Positions 1 through 9,917 of a stretch of 64,000 nucleotides of DNA are shown piece by piece (within the stretch, counting starts at the first letter, position 1; each line of letters starts with the position of its first letter). A program made the position numbers and the translations under genes. Under the pieces are notes generated by a model. The model was not told the DNA's origin, did no database searches, and saw only the letters and a list, made by a program, of their open reading frames with translations. Where the stretch lies: contig NZ_VFPO01000001.1 of assembly GCF_006716765.1 (NCBI RefSeq), positions 2,604,001 through 2,668,000 on the forward strand, in the 5' to 3' direction. Source of the DNA: Actinomadura hallensis (GTDB lineage: Bacteria > Actinomycetota > Actinomycetes > Streptosporangiales > Streptosporangiaceae).

Positions 1-332
1 ACGCCCTGCAGGCGGGCGAGGCGTACCGCCCGCTCTCGCTGGACGCGCCGTCGGGCGGCGCCGCCGACGAGGAGCCCGGCACCGTGGGCGAGCACCTGGG
101 CGCCGACGACCCGGCTCTGGAACTGTTCATCGACAGGCACTCGCTGCGTCCGCTGCTCGCGCAGCTCCCGGAACGGGAACGCACGATCCTGTCGCTGCGC
201 TTCTTCGGCGACCAGACCCAGCAGCAGATCGGCGAGCGGCTCGGCATCTCCCAGATGCACGTGTCCAGGCTGCTGTCGAAAACCCTGCGGCAGCTCCGCC
301 GCGGCCTCCTGTCGCTGCCGCCCCACCAATGA
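1..332 (+). CDS. SigB/SigF-family RNA polymerase sigma factor (C-terminal part)
   Basis: This is the 3' end of a gene cut by the left window edge; the frame runs from base 3 without interruption to TGA at 330-332. The visible piece begins ALQAGEAYRPLSLDAP, which is typical of region 3 of SigB/SigF/SigG-type stress and differentiation sigma factors. It continues into a clear region 4 helix-turn-helix: LPERERTILSLRFFGDQTQQ, then IGERLGISQMHVSRLLSKTL, the -35-recognising helix. The last residues are LLSLPPHQ. By family knowledge it directs core RNA polymerase to a stress or developmental regulon and is usually held by an anti-sigma factor, but no partner lies inside the window. The gene is convergent with the 2-oxo acid dehydrogenase operon and the two are separated by a strong hairpin. 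Family assignment is secure; which paralogue it is cannot be told. Confidence 0.9.
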   Translation, partial: ALQAGEAYRPLSLDAPSGGAADEEPGTVGEHLGADDPALELFIDRHSLRPLLAQLPERERTILSLRFFGDQTQQQIGERLGISQMHVSRLLSKTLRQLRRGLLSLPPHQ

Positions 333-383
333 CGCCCGCCGATGACGTCCACCGATGTCGCCCGGGTGATGTCCCGGTGACGC

Positions 384-420
384 GCATGCGGCCGCCCAGC
401 GGGGGCGGGCGGCCGCATGC
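384..420. terminator. Hairpin between convergent sigma-factor and E2 genes
   Basis: A perfect 14-bp stem (384-397 with 407-420) closes on a 9-base loop. It sits 51 bases after the sigma-factor stop and 8 bases beyond the E2 stop on the other strand, so it is placed to end transcription from both sides. No T-run follows, which is usual for terminators in high-GC actinomycetes. Confidence 0.65.
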
Positions 421-428
421 ACCGGGGG

Positions 429-1913
429 CTACATGTGGGCGACCAGGACCTCGGGGCGCTCCACGCAGTCGGCGACGAACCGCAGGAAGCCCCCGGCCGC
501 GCTCCCGTCGCAGACCCGGTGGTCGAACGCCAGGGACAGCTGCGTCACCTTGCGCAGGCGCACCTTCCCCTTGTGCGCCCACGGCCGCTCGACGATCCGC
601 CCGACGCCGAGCATCGCCGCCTCGGGATGGTTGATGATCGGGGCGGACCCGTCCACGCCGAAGACGCCGTAGTTGTTGAGGGTGAACGTGCCGCCGGTCA
701 GGTTCTCCGGGGCGGCCCGCCCCTCGCGGGCCTCGGCCGTCCGCTCCCCGAGCGCGGCGGCGAGTTCGGCCAGCGTCATCAGGTGCGCGTCGCGGATCAC
801 CGGCACCACCAGGCCGCGTTCCGTCTGGGCCGCGAACCCGAGGTGGATCCTCGACTTCCGCACGATCTCCTGCCGCTCGGCGTCCACGGACGCGTTGAGC
901 TCGGGGAACCGGCGCAGCCCCGCCACGCAGATCCGGGCGAGCAGCGCCAGGGTCCCGACCCGTGCGCCGGGGTCGGCGCGGGCGATGTCCTTCTTGAGCC
1001 GCAGCAGCGCCGTCGCGTCGACCTCGACCCACGTGGTCGCCTCGGGGATCTCCCGGCGGCTTCGCGACAGCCTTTCCGCCATCGTCCGCCGGACGCCCCG
1101 GAGCGGCACGCGGATCAGGTCGCCGTCGCCGGCGCTGCCGCCGCCCCCGCCGTGCACGCCGTTGTGCACGCCGTCCTGTGCGCCGGCTCCCACGCCGGCT
1201 TCCGTGCCCGTTCCAGGGCCGTCTCCCGGTCCGGCGGCGTCGCCGGCCCGGGCGGGACGCGGTTCCGGCGGCCGGGACGCGGCGGCGATCGCCGACTCGA
1301 CGTCCCGCCGCAGCACGACGCCGCCGGGCCCGCTGGGCGTGAGCGCCCCGACGTCGATGCCGGCCGCGGCCGCCAGCCGCCGCACCACGGGCGAGATGAC
1401 CCGCGGCGCCTCGTCCCGCGGCGCCCCGGTACGGGGGGCCTCGGTAGGGAGGGCCTCGGCGCGGGGCGCCGCGGCATCGGGGGAGCCCGCCGATGCTCGC
1501 GCGGCGCGCCGCGCCGCCCGCCGGGACCTGCGGGCGGAGCCCGTCCCGTACCCGACGAGGACGTTCCCGGACCCGGCCCGCTCCTCCTCCCGGTAGTGCT
1601 CCTTCATCCGCTCCGCCGGCGGCGCGGGCGCCGCGTCCCGGACGCCGCCGTCCACCGGCGCGTTCTCCGCCGGGGCGCTCACCGCGAGCAGCGGTGCGCC
1701 CACGTCCACCACGGTCCCCGCCTCGGCATAGAGCTCCGTCACCGTCCCGGCGACGGGGGAGGGGACCTCGACCGCCGCCTTGGCCGTCTCGACCTCGACG
1801 ACGGGCTGGTCGACGGCCACGACGTCGCCGACCGCCACCTTCCACTCGACGATCTCGGCCTCGGTGAGCCCCTCGCCCAGGTCCGGCAGGCGGAAGACGG
1901 CCGGCCCGCTCAC
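429..1913 (-). CDS. bkdC: Branched-chain 2-oxo acid dehydrogenase E2, dihydrolipoamide acyltransferase
   Basis: The predicted 494-residue protein forms the core of a 2-oxo acid dehydrogenase complex and passes acyl groups from lipoate to CoA. A lipoyl domain fills residues 1-80, with the lipoylated lysine in VETAKAAVEV (Lys45). A peripheral-subunit-binding domain lies near 171-208 (ISPVVRRLAAAAGIDVGALT). The catalytic acyltransferase domain ends with FDHRVCDG, holding the active-site His and Asp about 30 residues from the C terminus. The linker at about 220-265 is a low-complexity stretch of Gly, Thr, Val and Ala with an imperfect GVH repeat. The GTG start at 1913 is chosen because it overlaps the TGA of the E1beta gene by four bases (GTGA), which implies translational coupling. 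It is the last gene of an E1alpha-E1beta-E2 operon; no E3 is present, so lipoamide dehydrogenase must come from elsewhere. Branched-chain rather than pyruvate specificity is inferred from operon form and the Lrp neighbour. Confidence 0.93.
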   Translation of the reverse strand: MSGPAVFRLPDLGEGLTEAEIVEWKVAVGDVVAVDQPVVEVETAKAAVEVPSPVAGTVTELYAEAGTVVDVGAPLLAVSAPAENAPVDGGVRDAAPAPPAERMKEHYREEERAGSGNVLVGYGTGSARRSRRAARRAARASAGSPDAAAPRAEALPTEAPRTGAPRDEAPRVISPVVRRLAAAAGIDVGALTPSGPGGVVLRRDVESAIAAASRPPEPRPARAGDAAGPGDGPGTGTEAGVGAGAQDGVHNGVHGGGGGSAGDGDLIRVPLRGVRRTMAERLSRSRREIPEATTWVEVDATALLRLKKDIARADPGARVGTLALLARICVAGLRRFPELNASVDAERQEIVRKSRIHLGFAAQTERGLVVPVIRDAHLMTLAELAAALGERTAEAREGRAAPENLTGGTFTLNNYGVFGVDGSAPIINHPEAAMLGVGRIVERPWAHKGKVRLRKVTQLSLAFDHRVCDGSAAGGFLRFVADCVERPEVLVAHM

Positions 1914-2920
1914 GCCGCACCGCCCAGCGTGAGATGGCGCGTGTCGGGCCGGTCGTCGCGCTGGAGGCGGTCGAACGCGTCGAGGATCCGGTCGGCGTCC
2001 GGCAGGTGGTGGTGCTCCAGCATCGGCGGCGGGTACGGGATGTCGAGGCCCGTCACCCGCAGCACCGGCGCGTGCAGGCTGTGGAAGCAGCGCTCCTGGA
2101 CCCGCGCGGCGATCTCCGCCCCGACCCCGGCGAACCCGGCCGCCTCGCTGACGACGACGCAGCGTCCCGTCCGGCGCACGGACGCCGTCACGGTCGCGTC
2201 GTCGAACGGGACGATCGTCCTGAGGTCGACGACCTCGACGTCCCAGCCCTCCTCCTCGGCGGCCCGCGCGGCGTCCAGCGCGACCGGGACGGTCGGGCCG
2301 TACGCGACGAGCGTCACGTCCCGGCCGGCGCGGCGGACCGCGGCGCGGCCGAACGGCCCGGTCCGCGAGAGCCGCCCGGAGTCCGACTTCGACCAGTACA
2401 GCTTCTTCGGCTCCATGAACACGACCGGGTCGGGGTCGTCGATCGCGTCCCGCAGCAGCGAGTAGGCGTCGTCCACCGTCGCGGGGGTGACGACCTTCAG
2501 GCCGGGCGTGTGCGCGTAGTAGGCCTCGCTGGAGTCGGAGTGGTGCTCGACGCCGCCGATCCCGCCCGCGTACGGGACGCGGATGACGATCGGCAGCCCG
2601 ACCCGCCCGCGGGTGCGGTTGCGCATCTTCGCCACGTGCGAGGCGATCTGCTCGAAGGCGGGGTAGGCGAACGCGTCGAACTGCATCTCGATGACCGGCC
2701 GGAACCCGCCCATGGCCATCCCGACGGCGAACCCGGCGATCCCCGCCTCCGCGAGCGGCGTGTCGAAGCACCGGTCGTCGCCGAACGCGGCGGCCAGCCC
2801 GTCGGTGATGCGGAAGACGCCGCCGAGCGCGCCGACGTCCTCACCGAAGACGACGACCCGCTCGTCCTCCTCCATGGCCTCGCGAAGGGCCGTGTTGAGC
2901 GCCTGCGCCATCGTGATCAC
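1910..2920 (-). CDS. bkdB: 2-oxo acid dehydrogenase E1 component, beta subunit
   Basis: The predicted 336-residue protein is the beta half of the thiamine-diphosphate-dependent E1 decarboxylase. It shows the family opening VVVFGEDVGALGGVFRITDG, the ThDP-binding EAGIAGFAVGMAMGG region, and the C-terminal transketolase fold (VVVSEAAGFAGVGAEIAARV) ending in a PYPPPMLE motif. The GTG start at 2920 is preferred because it overlaps the E1alpha stop by four bases (GTGA), the same coupling as at the E1beta/E2 junction; an ATG at 2911 is a possible alternative. The length matches typical branched-chain E1beta subunits of about 325-340 residues. It works as an alpha2-beta2 tetramer with the product of the preceding gene and delivers acyl groups to the E2 lipoyl arm. 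The product feeds branched-chain acyl-CoA into fatty-acid priming and amino-acid catabolism. Confidence 0.94.
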   Translation of the reverse strand: MITMAQALNTALREAMEEDERVVVFGEDVGALGGVFRITDGLAAAFGDDRCFDTPLAEAGIAGFAVGMAMGGFRPVIEMQFDAFAYPAFEQIASHVAKMRNRTRGRVGLPIVIRVPYAGGIGGVEHHSDSSEAYYAHTPGLKVVTPATVDDAYSLLRDAIDDPDPVVFMEPKKLYWSKSDSGRLSRTGPFGRAAVRRAGRDVTLVAYGPTVPVALDAARAAEEEGWDVEVVDLRTIVPFDDATVTASVRRTGRCVVVSEAAGFAGVGAEIAARVQERCFHSLHAPVLRVTGLDIPYPPPMLEHHHLPDADRILDAFDRLQRDDRPDTRHLTLGGAA

Positions 2921-4029
2921 GGCAGCGCCTCCTCGGCTTCGAGTTCGGCCCGCAGCTGCGCGCGCTGCTCGTCCAGCTGCGGGGTCGGGGTGCTGTAGAC
3001 GTGGTCGAACAGTCCGAGCGGGTCGAGGCCGGGGTCGGCGTTCATGCGGTCGCGCAGCCGCGCGGCGAACTCCTCCGCCGCCGCGGCCGCCGCGGCGACG
3101 TCGTCCCGCGAGAGGTGGCCGCGCCGCCGCAGGTACCGCTCCAGCCGGACGATCGGGTCGCGCCGCCGCCACTCCTCGGCCTCCGCGTCGGTGCGGTAGC
3201 GGGACGCGTCGTCGGCGTTGGTGTGCGGTTCGAGCCGGTACGTGTGCGCCTCCACCAGGAACGGGCCCTTCCCCGACCGGGCGTGCTCGACGGCCGCCGA
3301 AAGGACGGCCAGCACCGCGACCGGGTCGTTGCCGTCGACCCGCTCCGAGGGCACCCCGTACCCGATCCCCTTGTGGGCGAGCGAGGGCGCGGCGGTCTGC
3401 CGCTCCAGCGGCACCGAGATGGCGTACTGGTTGTTCTGCACGAGGAACACCACGGGGGCCTTGAACACGGCCGCGAAGTTGAGCGCCTCATGGAAGTCGC
3501 CCTCGCTGGTGGCTCCGTCGCCCACGCAGGCCAGCGCGACCCGTCCCGTGCCCTTGCGCCGCTCCGCGTAGGCGAGTCCGGCCGCGTGGACGGTCTGCGT
3601 CGCGAGCGGCGTGCACTGCGGCGCGACGTGATGGCGCCCGGGATCGTACCCGCAGTGCGCGTCGCCCCGCAGGAGGGAGAGCACCTCCACCGGGTCGATG
3701 CCGCGCGTCACCAGGGCGACCGACTCCCGGTAGGTGGGGAAGAACCAGTCGCCGTCCTCCAGGGCGAGGACCGAGCCGACCTGGCACGCCTCCTGGCCGC
3801 GGCTGGACGGGTAGACCGCCAGCCGGCCCTGCCTGGTCAGCGCGGTCGCCTGCGCGTCGAACCGGCGTCCGACCACCATCGCCCGGTACGCCCGGCGCAG
3901 CAGCTCCGGCTCCGGCAGCGGGTGGCGGGGACGGCGCCCGCGCACGGCCGTGCCGTCGTCGGCGAGGAACCGCACGGGTTCCGCCGAGGGGAGCAGCGCC
4001 TCCGGGGGCGCTCCGTCCCGTCCCGTCAT
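2917..4029 (-). CDS. bkdA: 2-oxo acid dehydrogenase E1 component, alpha subunit
   Basis: The predicted 370-residue protein carries the thiamine-diphosphate/magnesium motif beginning GDGATSEGDFHEALNFA and ending in VQNNQYAIS, which identifies the alpha subunit of the E1 decarboxylase. SSRGQEACQVG and the RLEPHTNADD phosphorylation-loop region are also typical of the branched-chain enzyme. The ATG at 4029 is chosen because a good GGAGGT ribosome-binding site lies just upstream; further in-frame starts exist up to 4083 but lack one. It is the first gene of the operon and is transcribed divergently from an Lrp/AsnC regulator across a 109-base AT-richer gap, the usual arrangement for bkd operons under BkdR-type control. 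The substrate (valine, leucine and isoleucine 2-oxo acids) is inferred from this context. Confidence 0.93.
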   Translation of the reverse strand: MTGRDGAPPEALLPSAEPVRFLADDGTAVRGRRPRHPLPEPELLRRAYRAMVVGRRFDAQATALTRQGRLAVYPSSRGQEACQVGSVLALEDGDWFFPTYRESVALVTRGIDPVEVLSLLRGDAHCGYDPGRHHVAPQCTPLATQTVHAAGLAYAERRKGTGRVALACVGDGATSEGDFHEALNFAAVFKAPVVFLVQNNQYAISVPLERQTAAPSLAHKGIGYGVPSERVDGNDPVAVLAVLSAAVEHARSGKGPFLVEAHTYRLEPHTNADDASRYRTDAEAEEWRRRDPIVRLERYLRRRGHLSRDDVAAAAAAAEEFAARLRDRMNADPGLDPLGLFDHVYSTPTPQLDEQRAQLRAELEAEEALP

Positions 4030-4138
4030 GCCGATCGCACCTCCGCACTCCATCGGTGCTAGAAATATGAACCGGAACCGCAATAAGTCTCAATAGACGG
4101 TCCAAAGCAAAGACATACGGCCAAACTTCGGAGCTGCC
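4030..4138. promoter_or_regulatory. Divergent promoter region of bkd operon and Lrp regulator
   Basis: This 109-base gap is clearly richer in A and T than its flanks (runs such as AGAAATATGAA and GCAATAAGTCTCAATAG). Both start codons have nearby ribosome-binding sites (GGAGGT for E1alpha, CGGAGC for the regulator), so both promoters must lie here. Lrp/AsnC proteins usually bind degenerate AT-rich sites in such gaps; no exact operator can be assigned by eye. Confidence 0.5.
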
Positions 4139-4642
4139 ATGGACCATCTGTCTTCCGGGAGCCCGCCGCTGCCCGGTTCCTCCGGACGTTCGGCCGTCCC
4201 GCTCGACAACGTCGACCGGGCGATCCTCCGCGAGCTCCAGGCCGACGGCCGCATCTCCATCCGCGCGCTCGCCGATCGGGTGAGCGTCTCGCGCTCCAAC
4301 GCCTACGCGCGCATGGAACGGCTCGTGAGGGAGGGCGTCGTCGCCGGCTTCACCGCCCGGGTGGACCCCGTCCGCGCGGGTCTCGGCACGGCCGCCTACG
4401 TCCTGGTCAACATCGAGCAGAACTCATGGCGCACCGTGACCGCCGCACTCCGCGACGTGCCGGGCGTCGAGCACCTCGCCTTCGTCGGCGGCGACGTCGA
4501 CCTGGTCATGCTGGTGCGCACCCCGGACAACGCGTCCCTCCGCGACGTGGTCCTGTCCCGCGTCCACGCGGTGGAGGGCGTCCGCTCGACCCGCACCTGG
4601 CTGATCTTCGACGAGACCCCGGCCGCCCGCCCGATGCCCTGA
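4139..4642 (+). CDS. bkdR: Lrp/AsnC family transcriptional regulator (BkdR-like)
   Basis: The predicted 167-residue protein has the Lrp/AsnC layout. An N-terminal helix-turn-helix spans about residues 28-72 (AILRELQADGRISIRALADR, then VSVSRSNAYARMERL). A C-terminal RAM ligand-sensing domain follows (AYVLVNIEQNSWRTVTAALR, then HLAFVGGDVDLVMLVRTPD). An ATG with CGGAGC upstream supports the start. It is divergent from the branched-chain oxo acid dehydrogenase operon, so local control of that operon in response to a branched-chain amino acid or oxo acid is the natural inference, as for BkdR in pseudomonads and streptomycetes. The extended N-terminal tail of about 25 residues rich in Ser, Gly and Pro is poorly conserved in the family and may be disordered. 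Confidence 0.9.
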   Translation: MDHLSSGSPPLPGSSGRSAVPLDNVDRAILRELQADGRISIRALADRVSVSRSNAYARMERLVREGVVAGFTARVDPVRAGLGTAAYVLVNIEQNSWRTVTAALRDVPGVEHLAFVGGDVDLVMLVRTPDNASLRDVVLSRVHAVEGVRSTRTWLIFDETPAARPMP

Positions 4643-4679
4643 ACGGCGGAGCGCAGGCGACGGGTGCGCGCCGTGGCGG

Positions 4680-5894
4680 TCAGTTCGACGGCGAATCCGG
4701 GGCCGAGGCGTCGTGCTGAGCGGCCACGCCGCGTGAGAGCGCCCGGTCGGCCTCCTCCTCGGTGAGGCCCGCTTCGAGCAGCAGCGCACGGGTGTGCTGC
4801 CCCAGCGCCGGCACGTCCCCCATCCGGGCCTCGAACTCCTCGAAGATCGGCGGGGGGAGCAGCGCGTCGATCCGCGCGAACTCGGTGCCGACGGAACGCC
4901 AGCGCTCCCGCGACCTGAGCTGCGGATGCCCGACGACGTCGGAGAGGTCCTTGAGCTGGGCGGCGGGGACGCCCGCCTCGGCCAGCCGCGCGTCGAGCTC
5001 GGCGGTCGTCCACTCCCGGGTCCGCCGGGCGACCTCGGCGTCGCACTCCGCGCGGTGCCGCACCCGCTGGACGTTGGTGGCGAAGCGCTCGTCGTCCGCG
5101 AGCTCCGGCGCGCCGAGGACCTTGGTGACGAGGTCGCGCCAGCCCCGGTCGTTCTGCACGCCGATGAGCATCCGGCCGTCGCGGGTCGGGTAGGAGTCGT
5201 AGGGCGCGATGGACGTGTGGCCGACGCCCATGCGCGGCGGCTGCCGCCCGGTGTGGAGCTGGGTGTAGAGGGCGTGCCCCATCCACTCGATCGTCGCGTC
5301 GAGCATCGAGATCTCGACGGTGGCGCCGTCGCCCGTCCTCGTCCGGCGCAGGAGGGCCGCGAGCACGGACTGGGCGGCGTACATGCCCGCGGCGATGTCG
5401 GCGGTGGGGATGCCGGTCTTGGCGGGCTCGTCCGGCGTGCCGGTGATCGAGATCAGGCCGGCCTCGGCCTGGATGAGCATGTCGTACGCCTTGCGCTGCG
5501 CCATGGGCCCGCCGCTCCCGTAGCCGGACAGGCCGACGACGACGAGGCCGGGATGGTCGGCCCGCAGCCGGGCGGCGTCGAGGCCGAGGCGCGCCGCCGC
5601 GCCCGGCGCGAGGTTCTGCACGAAGACGTCGGCGCGGGCGACGAGCCGCCGGACGACCTCGACGCCCTCCGGGGACTTCAGGTCGACCGCCAGCGACTCC
5701 TTGCCGCGGTTGAGCCAGACGAAGTGCGCGCCCGTCCCCGCGACCACGTGGTCGTAGCCGCGGGCGAAGTCGCCACCCTCGACGCGCTCGACCTTGATGA
5801 CCCGCGCGCCGAGGTCGGCGAGGTGACGGGTGGCGAGCGGCGCCGCGACCGCCTGCTCGAGCGCCACCACCGTGAAACCCTCGAGGGGAAGCAT
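4680..5894 (-). CDS. CaiB/BaiF (family III) CoA-transferase
   Basis: The predicted protein of about 404 residues is a family III CoA-transferase, moving CoA between acyl-CoA and a free carboxylic acid. It opens LPLEGFTVVALEQAVAAP and carries the conserved GARVIKVERVEGGD and WLNRGKESLAVDLK motifs. The expected catalytic aspartate lies in GIPTADIAAGMYAAQSVLAA, which aligns with the Asp of formyl-CoA transferase. ATG at 5894 is taken; a GTG one codon earlier (5897) is equally possible. It lies 38 bases downstream of an acyl-CoA dehydrogenase on the same strand, so the two probably form an operon that activates and then oxidises an organic acid. The substrate cannot be read from the sequence; succinyl-CoA:carboxylate transfer in a short-chain or dicarboxylic acid pathway is one possibility. 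Confidence 0.9.
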   Translation of the reverse strand: MLPLEGFTVVALEQAVAAPLATRHLADLGARVIKVERVEGGDFARGYDHVVAGTGAHFVWLNRGKESLAVDLKSPEGVEVVRRLVARADVFVQNLAPGAAARLGLDAARLRADHPGLVVVGLSGYGSGGPMAQRKAYDMLIQAEAGLISITGTPDEPAKTGIPTADIAAGMYAAQSVLAALLRRTRTGDGATVEISMLDATIEWMGHALYTQLHTGRQPPRMGVGHTSIAPYDSYPTRDGRMLIGVQNDRGWRDLVTKVLGAPELADDERFATNVQRVRHRAECDAEVARRTREWTTAELDARLAEAGVPAAQLKDLSDVVGHPQLRSRERWRSVGTEFARIDALLPPPIFEEFEARMGDVPALGQHTRALLLEAGLTEEEADRALSRGVAAQHDASAPDSPSN

Positions 5895-5932
5895 CACCGG
5901 TCCCCCCTCACCGGCCCGCCTCCGCGCTCACG

Positions 5933-7129
5933 TCAGCGGGCCTCCGATCGCGCCCGCCTCACCAGCGCCCCGCCGATGATGAGCCGCTGGATCTCGCTCG
6001 TCCCCTCGTAGAGGCGCAGGAGCCGGACGTCGCGGTAGAGCCGCTCGACCGCGACCTCCCGCATGTACCCGGCGCCGCCGTGGACCTGGACCGCCAGGTC
6101 GGCCGCGCGTCCGGCCATCTCCGTGCAGTAGAGCTTCGCGACGCTCGGGCCGACGCGCCGGTCGTCGCCGGTGACGTAGCGGCGCGCGGTGTCGCGGACG
6201 AGCGCGCGCCCGGCCTCGACCCCGACCTTCTGGTCGGCGAGCATCGCCTGCACCAGCTGGAAGTCCCCGATCACCGAGCCGCCCTGCGTCGCGCTCGCCG
6301 CGTAGGACACCGACTCGTCGAGCGCGCGCTGCGCGCAGCCGACGGCGAGCGCGGCGATGTGGACGCGTCCGCGCGCCAGCGACGTCATGGCCGCCCGGTA
6401 CCCGACCTCGGCGTCCCCGCCGACGAGCGCCTCCGGCCCCACCCGCACGCCGCGGAAGAAGACCTCGGCGGTGCTCGCCCCCTCCTGGCCCATCTTGGCG
6501 TCCTTGGCGCCGACCTCGACGCCGGGAGCGTCGGCCGGGACCAGGAACACCGCGATGCCGTTGCCCTTCTCCGGCGCCGGGCGCAGCCGCGCGAACACCA
6601 CGAAGAGCCCGGCGTCGGGAGCGTTCGTGATGAACTGCTTCGACCCGTCGATCACCCACCCGCCGCCGTCCTCGGCGGCCGTGGTGCGGAGCCCGGCGGG
6701 GTTGGACCCGGCGCCCGGCTCGGTGAGGGCGAAGGACGCCACGACGTCCCCGGACGCGATGCCCGGCAGCCACCGCTCCTTCTGCTCCTCGGTGCCGAAC
6801 GCGACGAGCACCTGCCCGGCGATGCCGTTGTTGGTGCCGAACATGGAGCGCACGGCGAGCGAGGTGTAGCCGAACTCCATGGCGAGTTCGACGTCCTGGA
6901 CGAGGTCCAGCCCGAGCCCGCCCCACTTCTGGGGGATCGCGTAGCCGAACAGGCCCATCTCGGCGGCCTGCGCCCGCAGGTCGGCGGGGACCGCGTCCGA
7001 CGCCATGATCTCGTTCTCCCGGGGGACGACCCGCGTCCGCACGAACTCGGAGACCTGGCTGAGGATGTCGTCGAACACGTCGTCGGGGACGTCGGGGTTG
7101 CCGGTGTACATGCCCCCACTCTGGATCAT
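5933..7129 (-). CDS. Acyl-CoA dehydrogenase
   Basis: The predicted protein of about 398 residues oxidises an acyl-CoA at the alpha-beta bond using FAD and passes electrons to electron-transfer flavoprotein. Both family signatures are present: FALTEPGAGSNPAG in the middle domain, and VHGGAGYMREVAVERLYRD followed by YEGTSEIQRLIIGGAL, which carries the catalytic glutamate. The start is uncertain: ATG at 7129 gives MIQSGGMYTG, while ATG at 7111 (MYTGNPDVPD) has a G-rich but very close upstream stretch. The gene probably leads an operon with the CaiB/BaiF CoA-transferase. A 14-bp palindrome lies about 60 bases upstream and may be its operator. Chain-length preference cannot be deduced. Confidence 0.9.
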   Translation of the reverse strand: MIQSGGMYTGNPDVPDDVFDDILSQVSEFVRTRVVPRENEIMASDAVPADLRAQAAEMGLFGYAIPQKWGGLGLDLVQDVELAMEFGYTSLAVRSMFGTNNGIAGQVLVAFGTEEQKERWLPGIASGDVVASFALTEPGAGSNPAGLRTTAAEDGGGWVIDGSKQFITNAPDAGLFVVFARLRPAPEKGNGIAVFLVPADAPGVEVGAKDAKMGQEGASTAEVFFRGVRVGPEALVGGDAEVGYRAAMTSLARGRVHIAALAVGCAQRALDESVSYAASATQGGSVIGDFQLVQAMLADQKVGVEAGRALVRDTARRYVTGDDRRVGPSVAKLYCTEMAGRAADLAVQVHGGAGYMREVAVERLYRDVRLLRLYEGTSEIQRLIIGGALVRRARSEAR

Positions 7130-7186
7130 GGCGGCCGATGCCGTCCAATACAAAGTGAATCTGTCAGTGATACCCGAACCGTATAT

Positions 7187-7200
7187 GTCGGCCGGCCGAC
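7187..7200. promoter_or_regulatory. Perfect 14-bp palindrome upstream of acyl-CoA dehydrogenase
   Basis: GTCGGCCGGCCGAC is its own reverse complement. It sits in the 110-base gap between the acyl-CoA dehydrogenase start and the nhaA-like stop, in an otherwise AT-richer patch (7140-7186) that looks like promoter DNA. An operator for a dimeric repressor is the simplest reading, but the regulator is not encoded next to it. Confidence 0.4.
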
Positions 7201-7239
7201 TCGACCGTGTCCCGACGCCGGCCGCGGGGAGCCGGACGC

Positions 7240-9090
<1,851 letters not shown>

Positions 9091-9241
9091 GCGGCGATGG
9101 TTCCCCGCCCCGGAAGGTCCGCCACCGCGCCGCTTCGGCCTTGGGAGTAAGTTGGCCCGCTCTGTCGCCGCCCTTGTGGGACCGGCCCGGTGACGTCGCG
9201 GAGCCCGATGATTTCCGTGCCCTCCGCGGGTCACAACGTCC

Positions 9242-9913
9242 ATGACGACCTCGACTCCCGCGAAGACCTACGTCCTCATCCACGGCGGCGGTGGCAGCGC
9301 GTACGACTGGCACCTCCTGGAGTCCGAGCTGCACGACCGCGGGCACGGCACGGTCGCGGTGGACCTGCCCATGACCGACCCGCAGGCGGGGCTCTGGGAC
9401 TACGCCGACGCGGTCGTCCGGGCGGCGGGCGAGCGCCGGCCGCTCGTGGTGGTGGCGCACTCCTGGGGAGGCCTCGTGGGCCCCCTGGTCGCCGCCCGCC
9501 TCGCACCCGCCGCGCTCGTCATGCTGACCGCCATGATCCCGAAGCCGGGCGAGACACCCGGCGAGTGGTGGGAGCGCAGCGGCTGGGTCCCGCCCGGCGT
9601 CGAGGACGAGTACGAGCTGTACATGCACGACGTCCCGAGGGAGCTGGGGGAGCGGGTCCTGGCGCACGACGGGGCGCTCGCCGCGAACATGAGCATGGAC
9701 CGCGCGAACGACGAGCCGTGGCCGCTGCCCGCCTGGCCGGACGTCCCGACCCGGTACCTGCTCTGCCGCGACGACCGCTTCTTCACGCCGGAGTTCGTCC
9801 GCCGCCACGTGCGCGACCGGCTCGGCATCACCCCGGACGAGATCCCCGGCGGCCACATGGCGATGCTCTCCCACCCGTCCGAACTGGCCGACTACCTGAC
9901 CCGGCTCCCGTGA
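9242..9913 (+). CDS. Alpha/beta hydrolase (esterase-like)
   Basis: The predicted 223-residue protein has an alpha/beta-hydrolase fold. It starts with VLIHGGGGSAYDW (oxyanion-hole region), has the nucleophile elbow VVVAHSWGGLVGPLVAAR with Ser in HSWGG, a late acid region around LLCRDDRFFTPEF, and the catalytic His in IPGGHMAMLSHP. The short cap and the fold order resemble plant methyl-esterase/hydroxynitrile-lyase-like enzymes and bacterial relatives. It is divergent from the nhaA-like gene and runs tail-to-tail with the Baeyer-Villiger-type monooxygenase (only 4 bases between stops). An esterase next to a Baeyer-Villiger enzyme is suggestive, because such enzymes make esters or lactones, but the convergent orientation means they are not one operon. 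The substrate is unknown. Confidence 0.85.
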   Translation: MTTSTPAKTYVLIHGGGGSAYDWHLLESELHDRGHGTVAVDLPMTDPQAGLWDYADAVVRAAGERRPLVVVAHSWGGLVGPLVAARLAPAALVMLTAMIPKPGETPGEWWERSGWVPPGVEDEYELYMHDVPRELGERVLAHDGALAANMSMDRANDEPWPLPAWPDVPTRYLLCRDDRFFTPEFVRRHVRDRLGITPDEIPGGHMAMLSHPSELADYLTRLP

Positions 9914-9917
9914 CCGC

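Noticed and set aside
127-1920. Long reading frames on both strands over the E1/E2 genes
   Set aside because: They are low-complexity Arg/Gly/Pro translations in other frames of a GC-rich operon; the real genes have full domain motifs.
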